38,648 nt of DNA from Bifidobacterium vansinderenii (GTDB lineage: Bacteria > Actinomycetota > Actinomycetes > Actinomycetales > Bifidobacteriaceae): positions 1 through 38,648 of the forward strand of contig NZ_NEWD01000031.1 of the NCBI RefSeq assembly GCF_002234915.1, read 5' to 3'. Every line of letters starts with the position of its first letter. The stretch's first letter is position 1. The notes below the pieces were generated by a model. That model worked only from the letters and a program-made list of their open reading frames with translations. It had not been told where the DNA came from and did no database searches. Shown one piece after another: positions 24,801 to 32,600 of this stretch. A program made the position numbers and the translations under genes.

Positions 24801-24878
24801 ACCACGAATGGAACCAACATCCAGATGTGGACCTCCAACAACTCCGCCGCCCAGCACTGGACCTTCAACAAGAAGTGA
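21795..24878 (+). CDS. C-terminal fragment: GH43_24-like galactan 1,3-beta-galactosidase with Big_4 and RICIN modules
   Basis: 1027 codons with no start signal or signal peptide, so it is not an independent gene. The five-bladed GH43 domain covers about 21850-23030. Signatures of the GH43_24 exo-beta-1,3-galactanase group are QAHGGSVL near the start, IERPHILKNAKTGKYLIWAH, SRDLSAWADPDTGKAYIVS and REAPSLFKENGRTYMIT (the likely general-acid Glu). Next come two Big_4 domains (about 23040-23490; WADGSETDEAVTWDAVPAESY type). Nine RICIN repeats in three trefoils (about 23500-24878) follow, one of them degenerate (VTQQKNEGKDATQW). The expected role is release of galactose from the beta-1,3 backbone of type II arabinogalactan. 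The terminal trefoils are very close to those of the two preceding genes. Confidence 0.8.
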   Translation: MQLTAKAEPQVYETPAAPQEGTYLTNLTAWQTTDGQVIQAHGGSVLKDGDTFYWVGQGAPDNVPTDYNGAGGVFANQWLYTTINMYKSKDLVNWQFDNAVTSIDDANAAEYCDGNVDGLTSKVLNYNEGTQEKGRDEYKALVKKHPQYLQNSKLGCKIERPHILKNAKTGKYLIWAHWEGTVGYGSSQLVAFQSDTVDGKYQPLKWQDGQVHAQPKVNVDGKLTPVASRDLSAWADPDTGKAYIVSSTEKVRLFRLNDTYTGVDPDGSYQFPNVSYREAPSLFKENGRTYMITSAQDYWDPTQTEYASTSNIEDPNGWTGLTELQSRDEARKNWGNTDSNTRTYIGQPTYVLQYQDANNKPAVMLLADDWNPLHSKTADVDTTKANYVMTPVKRLGANKISTPFQRTVVPMAAGQDPSKIVSVKNPDPVTTAMGVAPKLPATVKGVWADGSETDEAVTWDAVPAESYAKPGSFEVKGKAAGLDVTVKVTVENAPVSVEKLADVTTNVGTVAQLPKTAKVKWADGSTTEEAVDWSAVDSQKFFTIGSFTATGKAKGLDVSVTVNVTLKNGTYVIATAMEDGSRVLDMPGASKTAGARVQLYTANGTMAQRYKFRHLDNGNYTIKNVNSGLFLTHGTTAGEAVTQQKNEGKDATQWTLTGTDSALTIAAAGTQNLVLDLQGANNADGTPVQVYTANGSVAQQWKISGAETARDRLDKLADEHRNDIADGTYKFAAGKKNAEVLDVVGGSHDDGANVQIYSGNGTDAQAWTIKHDADGYLTITNAGSGKVLDVAGGSTDPGANVQQYSGNGTWAQKWIAVSTANGFKIQSAAAENLVLDVVGGSTADGANVQLYSSNDSAAQRWRLKKTTTSRQRLDKLAADHQGDVADGTYEIASTAAKNMRFDVVGGSSDDGANVQLYTSNGTNAQAWKVSHDKNGYVTLTNAKSGKVLDISGASTDDGANVQQWSSNGSRAQKWVLVKDKNGAITLHSALRENFVIDAAAGGTTNGTNIQMWTSNNSAAQHWTFNKK

Positions 24879-24908
24879 TCTCGCGCCCGCGCATATCGCT
24901 CGCACGGC

Positions 24909-25091
24909 GGCTTCCCCTTGAGGGGAAGCTGTCGCGCGTAGCGTGACTGATGAGGTGAGACCGGCGTAAGCCGGAAAAGGGAATGCCGCAACTGCTTTCT
25001 GGCAGTTGCGGCATTCTGCATTGTTGGCCGACTGTGTTGGCGTCACCTCATCCGTCAGCCTTCGGCTGACACCTTCCCCTCGAGGGGAAGG
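24909..25091. repeat. Palindromic intergenic element, copy 3
   Basis: Third copy, starting 30 bp after the GH43 stop, with the same borders and a central hairpin (24982-24995 with 25002-25015) around TTTCTG. The longer loop distinguishes it from copies 1 and 2. Confidence 0.85.
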
Positions 25092-25192
25092 TGGGTGACG
25101 TGGACAAGCAAGGATGGTCTCCGACTGTCTTTTGTGTATTTCCGAGGAGGCGTCGCCTCCCGGCAATCACGACGATCTGTCAATCTTATTAA

Positions 25193-25240
25193 CGATAAGA
25201 TAAGATAAGATTTAATAAGATAAGATTAGATATAAGATAT
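25193..25240. repeat. AT-rich GATAA/ATAAG short tandem repeat
   Basis: About nine degenerate copies of GATAA/ATAAG lie in a ~50-bp A/T-rich patch inside GC-rich DNA. It may bend DNA or act as an upstream promoter element for the glycosyltransferase operon. 25092-25192 shows nothing recognisable. Confidence 0.7.
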
Positions 25241-25242
25241 CG

Positions 25243-25264
25243 AGAAACGCAAAGTTGCGTTTCT
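25243..25264 (+). terminator. Hairpin between the galactanase and glycosyltransferase units
   Basis: A 10-bp perfect stem AGAAACGCAA/TTGCGTTTCT with an AG loop, followed by TCCCCTTCG. It could end rightward transcription from the galactanase gene or shape a leader; the T-run is poor. Confidence 0.5.
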
Positions 25265-25308
25265 TCCCCTTCGTAAGATCGCATTGAATGTTTCTTATTT
25301 TTCGCTGT

Positions 25309-25317
25309 CCCCCCCCC
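25309..25317 (+). other. Nine-C homopolymer upstream of GT2 gene
   Basis: A run of nine C in the 5' region of the glycosyltransferase gene, 63 bp before its start. Runs of this length are prone to slippage and can alter promoter spacing or leader structure in phase-variable surface-glycan genes. Confidence 0.6.
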
Positions 25318-25379
25318 GATACGGTTTTTGATGACCCTTCGGAATGGATGAGGGGAGAAAGCGCGAGGCAAATTCAGGC

Positions 25380-26339
25380 ATGAGCAATCAGGCGGGTTCT
25401 GCGGAATCGAGAACCTTGACGGTTCTTATTCCGTGCTACAACGAGCAGGAGTCATTGCCGATCCTGTTCGACCGCATGGATGCGCTGGTCTCGCAGTCCG
25501 AGACTCTGGACTATACGTTGCTGTTCGTTGACGACGGTTCCAAGGACGATACCCGTCCTTTGATCAAGGAATATGCAAGCAAGCACTCGTACGTGGAGTA
25601 CATCTTCCTGTCCCGCAACTTCGGCAAGGAAAAGGCCATGTACGCGGGCATCGAGAACGTGCATACGGATGGTCTGGTGATCATCGACGCTGATCTGCAG
25701 GATCCGCCGGAACTGATTCCTCAGATGGCAGAACTGTGGATGCAGGGGTATGACGACGTGTATGCGCGTCGGCGCTCGCGTGAGGGGGAGAGCTGGCTGA
25801 AGAAGGCTACGAGCCGCTGGTACTACGATCTGCTGCAGAAGGTATCGGGAGTGGCTATCCAGAAAGACACTGGTGACTTCCGTCTGTTGGATCGCAAGTG
25901 CATTGATGCGCTGAAGCGTCTGGACGAGTCGGAGCGCAACTCCAAGGCGTTGTTCAGCTGGATTGGTTTCAAGAAGATCGAGTTCCTGTACGATCGCGAC
26001 AAGCGCGTGGCCGGCAAGACCAAGTGGAACTATCTGAAGCTGTTCCATCTGGCTATGGACGGCATTACCAGTTTCACCACTGCGCCGCTGAAGATCGCAA
26101 CCTGGGTGGGCAGCGTTGTTTCTCTGGCGGCGGTCATCTATGCGATTGTGATTCTGGTCAAGACATTCGTATGGGGGATCGATGTTCCTGGCTACGCATC
26201 GACCATGGTCGTAGTTCTCATCCTTGGTGGTGTCCAGCTGCTTAGTCTCGGCATCATTGGCGAATATCTTGGCCGCATTTTTATGCAGACCAAGAGGCGC
26301 CCGAATTATTTGGTGCAGGAACAGCGTCTGGCGCGGTGA
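25380..26339 (+). CDS. GT2 polyprenyl-phosphate glycosyltransferase (GtrB/DPM1-like)
   Basis: 319 residues from ATG 25380; an in-frame ATG at 25344 is possible, but this start matches the usual family N-terminus. GT-A fold motifs: VLIPCYNEQES, VDDGSKDDT (Asp51/52), IDADLQDPP (about 103), TGDFRLLDRK. Two C-terminal membrane segments follow (about 240-264 and 273-301), ending EYLGRIFMQTKRRPNYLV, as in GtrB. Such enzymes transfer a sugar from a nucleotide sugar to undecaprenyl (or other polyprenyl) phosphate at the inner face of the membrane, giving a donor for GT-C enzymes outside. The next gene, 40 bp downstream, encodes a GT-C-like membrane protein, which fits that pairing. A poly-C run upstream hints at variable expression. 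Confidence 0.9.
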   Translation: MSNQAGSAESRTLTVLIPCYNEQESLPILFDRMDALVSQSETLDYTLLFVDDGSKDDTRPLIKEYASKHSYVEYIFLSRNFGKEKAMYAGIENVHTDGLVIIDADLQDPPELIPQMAELWMQGYDDVYARRRSREGESWLKKATSRWYYDLLQKVSGVAIQKDTGDFRLLDRKCIDALKRLDESERNSKALFSWIGFKKIEFLYDRDKRVAGKTKWNYLKLFHLAMDGITSFTTAPLKIATWVGSVVSLAAVIYAIVILVKTFVWGIDVPGYASTMVVVLILGGVQLLSLGIIGEYLGRIFMQTKRRPNYLVQEQRLAR

Positions 26340-26379
26340 ACATGAATATTAGTGGCTGGAATGATTGATCTGGGAGAAC

Positions 26380-28200
26380 ATGGTGAGTGTTGAACGGAGA
26401 AAAGGCATGGCGGTTGGCGCCATGCTCCTCGTGATTTTCGTGATTGCAAGTATTCCGATGTTCATGACGTATCTGCCGTTCACCCCGGGGCATGATCTGT
26501 TCTTTCACCTGTATCGTATTCAGGGCATAGCGGATGGTCTTCGCACTGGTCAATTCCCGGTTCGGATGCAGACCTCTCAGTTGGAAGGTTATGGATATCC
26601 GGTATCGATCCTGTATGGTGATATTTTCCTATATCCCGCGGCATTGCTGCATTTGCTGGGATTTTCGATCAACACCTCATACAAATTATTTGTGCTCACG
26701 ATCAATGCATTGACGGTAATCACGGCTTACATCCTTGCCCGGCGTATCTTTGGTTCTCGCATCATCGGTATATTGGCCGGGGCTCTGTGGACGTTGGCCC
26801 CCTATCGTTTGGAAGATGTTTATCTTCGTGCATCGGTCGGTGAATACACGGCATTGTTCTTTGTTCCCGTTCTTCTTTACGGCATGTATGCAATCTTCTT
26901 CAGAAGCGGTGAGCGTTTCTCATGGCTTTGGGTTGCTATCGGTTGCTCGGGCATTGTTCTTTCGCATGCAGTCAGTGTATTCCTCGTCGCGATTCCTGCT
27001 TCGTTGCTGCTTGTCGTCGGTCTGATCCGGCATCATGATCTGGCGGTGTGGAAGAATCTGCTGTTGTCATGTGCATCGATCATTGGTCTGAGTCTTTGGT
27101 TTCTGGTTCCTTTCATTGATTATTATCGCAATGTCGATATGAAGGTTAGCGCTTTGGACGCCGTCGGCAAGATGACGTCCGCCGCTGCGAATGCTATTCA
27201 GCCGGCACAGATGTTCATGCTATTTGTTCCGATGAATGGCATGAGCTCGGGTGACCCAAATAGTGTGCAGGAGATGCCGTTTGCTCTTGGGTGGTCTTTA
27301 CTGGCGGGATTTGCGGTGTTCATCGTGGCTGCTTTGCTGGCTGACGTTTCTCGATCGGGTCTGAAACAAATGGTTACGATCGGTGGAACGGTTGGTGTTG
27401 TTGCATTGGTGGTCATGTTCATGTCCACTATGTTGTTTCACTGGAATGTGACACGTTTCGCGTGGTGGAACAAAGCCGTATCCACTCTGGCTACTATCCA
27501 GTTCCCATGGCGCTTTCTCGGTGTGGCCAGTGTGCTGCTGGTATTCGTGGCATGTGCTGGCATGTTTCTGATTCAGTCTGACGGCACATTGAGTCGTTTC
27601 GCCGTTCCGGTGATCAGTGTTCTTCTGATATTGTCCGTGTGCGAAGCCGGCGTTGCAGCGACCACCTGGATGGAGAATGCGGAGTCAAGTGGGCAATTTT
27701 CCATTAGGGAGAAGGATCCGGCTTCAAACTTCGGCGTGATGAATGGTGAGTATCTGCCTGCCGCTACGGATACGGGTAAGTTGCTTGCCGGGGACTCCCG
27801 ACTGGCGAAAACCCGTGGTGCGACGATCTCCGATTATGAGAAACATGGAACGACCATCGATTTCAATATCGAACAGTCATCAAGTGGAGCGAAGGTCGAA
27901 CTGCCGTTGCTGATGTATCCGCATTACGTTATTGATTCGGCGGAATCCACTACGAATTCGGGCCTGACGTTGACGGCTAATGATGATGGGCGCATGGTGT
28001 TGCTCATCGATGAGGCGTATTCGGGCCACGTGACCATTCGGTTTGTTGAACCGGTGTTGTGGAGAATGTCTGAGGCGGTTACCTGTATTACGATCGTGGC
28101 GATCATTGCGGCTTGGGCGACGATGCGGGTCCGAGGAACCGCCGAGAAAACGACGTCATCACATCGCGTATCGCCGCCCAAACACAGGGTCGAAGAATGA
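26380..28200 (+). CDS. Multi-spanning membrane protein, PTPS_related / GT-C-like glycosyltransferase
   Basis: 606 residues. The start ATG 26380 lies close behind GGGAG; GTG 26383 is an alternative. About ten to twelve membrane segments are followed by a ~130-residue extracellular C-terminal part and a last membrane helix near the end. The N-terminal loop PFTPGHDLFFHLYRIQGIAD, followed by GQFPVRMQTSQLEGYGYPVS, is the signature of PTPS_related membrane proteins, thought to be GT-C glycosyltransferases. Asp39 (GHD) would be the catalytic or metal-binding acid. It probably uses the lipid-linked sugar made by the preceding GtrB-like enzyme to modify a surface polymer; acceptor unknown. It is co-directional with 40 bp spacing, and its 3' end is 14 bp from that of the convergent next gene with no terminator between. 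Confidence 0.75.
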   Translation: MVSVERRKGMAVGAMLLVIFVIASIPMFMTYLPFTPGHDLFFHLYRIQGIADGLRTGQFPVRMQTSQLEGYGYPVSILYGDIFLYPAALLHLLGFSINTSYKLFVLTINALTVITAYILARRIFGSRIIGILAGALWTLAPYRLEDVYLRASVGEYTALFFVPVLLYGMYAIFFRSGERFSWLWVAIGCSGIVLSHAVSVFLVAIPASLLLVVGLIRHHDLAVWKNLLLSCASIIGLSLWFLVPFIDYYRNVDMKVSALDAVGKMTSAAANAIQPAQMFMLFVPMNGMSSGDPNSVQEMPFALGWSLLAGFAVFIVAALLADVSRSGLKQMVTIGGTVGVVALVVMFMSTMLFHWNVTRFAWWNKAVSTLATIQFPWRFLGVASVLLVFVACAGMFLIQSDGTLSRFAVPVISVLLILSVCEAGVAATTWMENAESSGQFSIREKDPASNFGVMNGEYLPAATDTGKLLAGDSRLAKTRGATISDYEKHGTTIDFNIEQSSSGAKVELPLLMYPHYVIDSAESTTNSGLTLTANDDGRMVLLIDEAYSGHVTIRFVEPVLWRMSEAVTCITIVAIIAAWATMRVRGTAEKTTSSHRVSPPKHRVEE

Positions 28201-28214
28201 CCGGATCAGTGCTG

Positions 28215-29159
28215 CTAGTGCCTGTGCATGTATGCGAACATGTTCTTGTCCACGAGATACTGCTTGCGGTCCTTCTTGGCCATCACGTCCAGAATGATGC
28301 CGGCGATGATCAGCAGCAGACCGACCATGACGAGCAGCACGGAGCCGATCAGGGTGGGGAAGCGCAGCACCACGCCGGAGTTCCAGAAGTCGATGCACAC
28401 GGAGATGCCGAATCCGAGTCCGATGATGCCGATGATGCCACCGAGGATGGTGAAGAACGGCAGCGGCTTGTACTCGCGGATCAGACGGAAGATGGTGCTC
28501 ATCACCTTGATGCCGTCGCCCACGGTGTTGAGCTTGGAGACGGAGCCTTCCGGGCGGTCGCGGTACTGGATGGGCATCTCGTACCAGCGCACGTTCTTGT
28601 CGAGCGTGTGGATGGTCATCTCGGTCTCCACCTCGAAGCCGCGGGAGAGCACGGGGTAGGTCTTCACGTAGGTGAAGCTGAACGCGCGGTAGCCGGTCAT
28701 GATGTCGCGCACGTTGGAGCCGAACAGGTGGTTGATGGAGCCGCGCACGAGCTTGTTGCCGAAGTTGTGGAACGGACGCTTGTTCTCCTGGAAGTAGGTG
28801 GAGGACAGACGGTCGCCGATGACCATGTCGTAGCCCTCGAGCACCTTCTCCACCATGGCGGGGGCGGCGTCGGCCGGGTAGGTGTCGTCGCCGTCGGACA
28901 TCACATAGACGTCCGCGTCGATCTCTTCGAACATGGCGCGGATTACGTTGCCCTTGCCCTGGCGGGGTTCCCTGCGGACGATCGCGCCTTCGGCGGCGGC
29001 GATCTCGGCGGTCTTGTCGGAAGAGTTGTTGTCGTATACGTAGATGTCGGCCGTGGGCAGTGCCGCGCGGAAATCACGAACCACCTTGCCGATGGTCACT
29101 TCCTCGTTGTAGCAGGGCAGCAGCACCGCAATCGTAGGATTCTCAATCTTTTCAGGCAT
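28215..29159 (-). CDS. GT2 polyprenyl-phosphate glycosyltransferase (DPM1-like), second
   Basis: 314 residues from ATG 29159, which starts MPEKIENPTIAVLLPCYNEE. Motifs are YDNNSSDKT, SDGDDTYP (Asp89/91/92, metal and nucleotide-sugar binding), TGYRAFS, and two C-terminal membrane segments (about 244-268 and 274-300). It differs from the first GT2 in subtype: it resembles YfdH/dolichol-phosphate-mannosyltransferase-like enzymes with a long cytoplasmic domain. It probably makes a second lipid-linked sugar. No ribosome-binding site is seen, but TATAGT (29172-29167) lies 7 bp before the ATG, so the mRNA may be leaderless. It is convergent with the GT-C-like gene. Confidence 0.9.
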   Translation of the reverse strand: MPEKIENPTIAVLLPCYNEEVTIGKVVRDFRAALPTADIYVYDNNSSDKTAEIAAAEGAIVRREPRQGKGNVIRAMFEEIDADVYVMSDGDDTYPADAAPAMVEKVLEGYDMVIGDRLSSTYFQENKRPFHNFGNKLVRGSINHLFGSNVRDIMTGYRAFSFTYVKTYPVLSRGFEVETEMTIHTLDKNVRWYEMPIQYRDRPEGSVSKLNTVGDGIKVMSTIFRLIREYKPLPFFTILGGIIGIIGLGFGISVCIDFWNSGVVLRFPTLIGSVLLVMVGLLLIIAGIILDVMAKKDRKQYLVDKNMFAYMHRH

Positions 29160-29254
29160 AGGCAACACTATAGCCGCCGTGGTGGTCCGGCTCCGGGCTA
29201 TGAATTCCAAGCTCTTGCGAGATCATCGCAAACCATGAAGTCCTCGTTTTCATG

Positions 29255-29439
29255 CCTATCTTCGAGTTCTGTGCGGATTTTCGGGGTGGTCGAGGGCCTA
29301 TCTCCAAGTTCTGTGCGTTCCCGAAAATAGCCGCGCGCTTAGACGAATAGTTTTCGATGAGAAACTGCCCGTATTTATCCTATTTTCGTCTCTTTTGATG
29401 CTTCTCTATTTTTGCCAACGCACAGAACTCAGAGATAGG
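29255..29439. repeat. Three copies of a 20-bp motif, two direct and one inverted, between divergent genes
   Basis: CTATCTTCGAGTTCTGTGCG-type copies lie at 29255-29275 and 29297-29317 (plus) and 29419-29439 (minus). Copies 2 and 3 extend over about 33 bp each to a shared AAAATAG end (29299-29330 against 29407-29439), forming a large imperfect inverted repeat. A second nested pair lies inside (AGACGAATAG / CTATTTTCGTCT). A CAAGAACCTCCA variant of the 9.9-kb motif follows at 29456-29467. This is the 497-bp divergent gap before the pectinesterase; it probably holds both promoters. Confidence 0.7.
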
Positions 29440-29656
29440 TGTTTGCAGGATCGCTCAAGAACCTCCAAATCGGGGGTTTGCTCCGCACGGAGGCCATGTG
29501 CTTTGCCAAAGCGTTCCACAGCTGCGTCGGAGGGGCTGCATAGGGGGCAGGCGCGTCGTATGATGGGCGCAGACGGCCTCGGCCGTTGCAACAGGTGAGA
29601 CGACAAGGCTGTTGTTTGTGTTTTGCCGCCTCGTTGGTTCGAGAGATCAAGGCATC

Positions 29657-32600
29657 ATGATGACGCACGAGAACACCGTATGGAAAACGGCGTTGGGCGT
29701 GATCGCGGCCGGAGCGATGGCGCTTGCCGTCGCAGTGCCGGCCAATGCGGCCACGACCACGTCGGAGCAATCCGATACCGCCACTTCAACAAATCAGACA
29801 TCGCAGTCGGCTTCTCAGAACGCCGCCGACGAAGCAGCAGCGGCCGCCGACGATACGACGGCCGCCGAATTCCCCGGCACCCCCGACGCGACCGAAGCCA
29901 AGGACACCACGATCGACTTCGCATCCACGGACGGGCTTAAGGACGCCTCCGGCAACCCGATCGCCGCGGATGCCACGGGTACCGCGAAGATCGAGCAGGC
30001 ACAGGGCTCGTTCAACGCCGTCAAGGTTGACGCGACTGCGGCCGGCGCCAAGTTCGCCGTCCGCTCCGCCAACAAGGACGCGCAGATTAACGCCGGCACC
30101 GTGTTCTACATCCCCGTCGCGTATGACGCCAAGGGCGTGAGCGTGAAGATCGCCGCCTCGCAGGGCAACACCGCCATTACCGTGGACGGCGCCGACCACA
30201 CCACGAACGAGGCCGTGACCGTCGCTGACACCAACAAGGCCGACTTCCCCAAGTACGTGAAGGTCGAGTTCACCGCGGCCAACTACGCCACCGCGATCGT
30301 GGTCGACTACGCGTCCGACAGCGGCTACGGCACCCCGGACGTACAGGCGAAGGACAAGACCTACACGTTCAACGCGTCGAACGCCAGCCTGCTCAAGGAC
30401 GCCAACGGCAATGCGGTGGACGCCGCGAACCCGACCGTGCAGGACGCCAAGGGCAGCTTCGACGACATCAAGATCGACGCCACCTCCGGCAAGGTGTACC
30501 TGCGCGCGTCCGACACCCAGGTGAACGGCGGCACCACGCTGTATCTGCCGATCGCCGCCGACGCACAGGGCGTGAGCGTTACCGTGCAGGGCAACAACAA
30601 CGCCAATCTCGGCCTCCAGCTCGACGGCTCCGACATCGCCGTGGGCAAGGCGGCCGCCGTCCCCGCATCCGCAGACGGCAGCGCCCGCTACGTGCCGCTG
30701 AGCTTCACCGGCACGGGCAGCTTCTACCTGACCACGATCAGCGTGGACTACGGTTCCGATACGCCGGCCGCCACGACCCGCACGGTCACTGTCGGCAAGG
30801 GAGCGAACTACCAGTACCAGACCATTCAGGACGCGCTCAACGCGAACGACTCCTCGCTCACCGACCGCCTCACGCTGAAGATCGCGCCCGGTGCCTATCA
30901 GGAGCAGGTGACGGTGACCAAGCCCGGCGTGGTGTTCCGCAACGCCGACGAGACCGCCAAGCAGGCCGTGACCATCCACGAGGCGTACTACGCGGCGATG
31001 GGCGACGTGACGCCCGATAAAGACGCAAAGTACGACAAGGCGCACGCGGCCGGCACGAACACGTCTGGCACGGTGCTGGTGAAGGCCGACGGCTTCAGCG
31101 CGTACGGCATCACGTTCCAGAACGACTTCAACATCACCACGCACCCCGAGGAGGGCTCGCAGACTCCGGCCGTGGCGTTCTACTCGTCCGCCGACAAGGT
31201 GAATCTGGTGAACTGCCGCATGATCGGCCGTCAGGACACGGTGTGGTTCAACGGCAACGGCCGCGTGAACGTGGAGAACAGCTACATCGAGGGCACCGTG
31301 GACTTCGTGTTCGGCTCGGCCGACGCGTACATCCACGACACCACGCTGCACATGGCTCACTTCGCAGGCAAGGACAACGGCTACTTCACCGCGCCGAACA
31401 CGAACAAGGACCACGTTGGTCTGGTGTTCGACAAGTGCGTGTTCACCGTTGACGCGGGCAACACGAAGGCGACGCTGGGCCGCCCGTGGCAGACCGAGGT
31501 CAAGCAGGTGACCGACGCCAACGGCACCATCACCGGCTACGACTTCACGCAGCAGGAGGCCGGCAAGTACCCGGCGGGAGCGTCGAGTGCCACCACGCTG
31601 CTGGAGTCCAAGGTGTCGGGCGTAAAGGCCACGGTGACCAGCGGCGACCAGAAGGTCGATACGCGCTGGAGCACCTGGTCTCGCAAGCTCAACGGCAAGA
31701 ACGTGGACGTGAGCTACCATCCCGCCGTACGATTCGTCGAATACAACTCGACCGACGAGAACGGCACGGCCGCACCGACCTACGACTACACGGTGACCGA
31801 CAACACCCAGCGCAAGGAATTCCTGGTGGGCAAGGGCGTGACGCTGGCCGCCAGTCAGCTGACGTCCACGCGCTCCGATCTGCTCACCAAGATGGGCATC
31901 GGCACGGGCGCCGGCAAGTGGGATCCGTCATCTGACAACAGCACCACGCCTCCCGAGCCGCAGAAGACCGCCGTTTCCGTTGCCGCTCCGGCTGGTGTGA
32001 CCACGCAGGCCGGTACGGCTCCGACGCTGCCGGCTGCTGCGAAGGTAACGTGGTCTGATAATTCGGTGACCGATGAGCCCGTGACGTGGGATGCGGTTCC
32101 TGCGGAGTCATATGCGCAGGCCGGCACGTTCACGGTCGCTGGTAAGGCTGCCGGTTTGGATGTGACGGTGAGCGTGACCGTGGAGGCTGCTCCTACGCCT
32201 GAAAAGACCGCGGTTTCGGTTGCCGCTCCGGCTGGCGTGACGACCCGTGAGGGTGTGGCGCCGACTCTGCCGGCGGCCGCGAAGGTGACGTGGTCGGACG
32301 GTTCGGTGACTGACGAAAACGTGTCGTGGGATGCGGTTCCCGCCGAGTCGTATGCGAAGCCTGGTTCGTTCGAGGTCAAGGGTAAGGCGGCAGGTCTTGA
32401 CGTGACCGTGAAGGTGACGGTGGAGGCCTCGCAGCCCGATCCGGAGAAGCCGGATCCGAACACTCCGCACGGCGCGATCGGTGACTACTGGCGCGCGAAC
32501 GGCGGCGCATCCGGCTGGCTCGGCAAGCCGACCGGTGCTGAACTCTCCGTGAAGGGCGGTGCCTCGCAGACATTCCAGAACGGAACCGTGTTCTGGTCGT

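Larger units (their letters stand above)
20242..24878 (+). pseudogene. Frameshifted two-enzyme gene: clan GH-A glycosidase + GH43_24-like exo-galactanase + Big_4 + RICIN
   Basis: The protein sequence reads through smoothly if one base is restored near 21793-21795. The upstream frame ends VTINFENNT and the downstream frame continues VQLTAKAEPQVYE, joining at AAC-AAC-AC-GTG-CAG where a codon lacks one base. The repaired product would have ~1545 residues: signal peptide, clan GH-A barrel, GH43 five-bladed propeller, two Big_4 domains and three RICIN trefoils. No slippery heptamer is seen at the junction, so a real mutation or a sequencing error is more likely than programmed frameshifting. As written, only the N-terminal glycosidase would be secreted, without its lectin tail. 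The intact promoter and both well-kept catalytic domains suggest a very recent event. Confidence 0.75.

Noticed and set aside
10083-24878. Sortase (LPXTG) anchoring of the large exoenzymes
   Set aside because: No LPXTG-hydrophobic-basic tail at any C-terminus; all end directly in RICIN or, in the right cluster, LGFP/end-domain sequence.
21717-25166. A 1149-codon minus-strand frame over the GH43/RICIN gene
   Set aside because: Shadow of the sense RICIN repeats; no start signal and no recognisable domain.
29786-31720. 644-codon minus-strand frame over the pectinesterase
   Set aside because: Antisense shadow; the sense frame has clear CE8 motifs.
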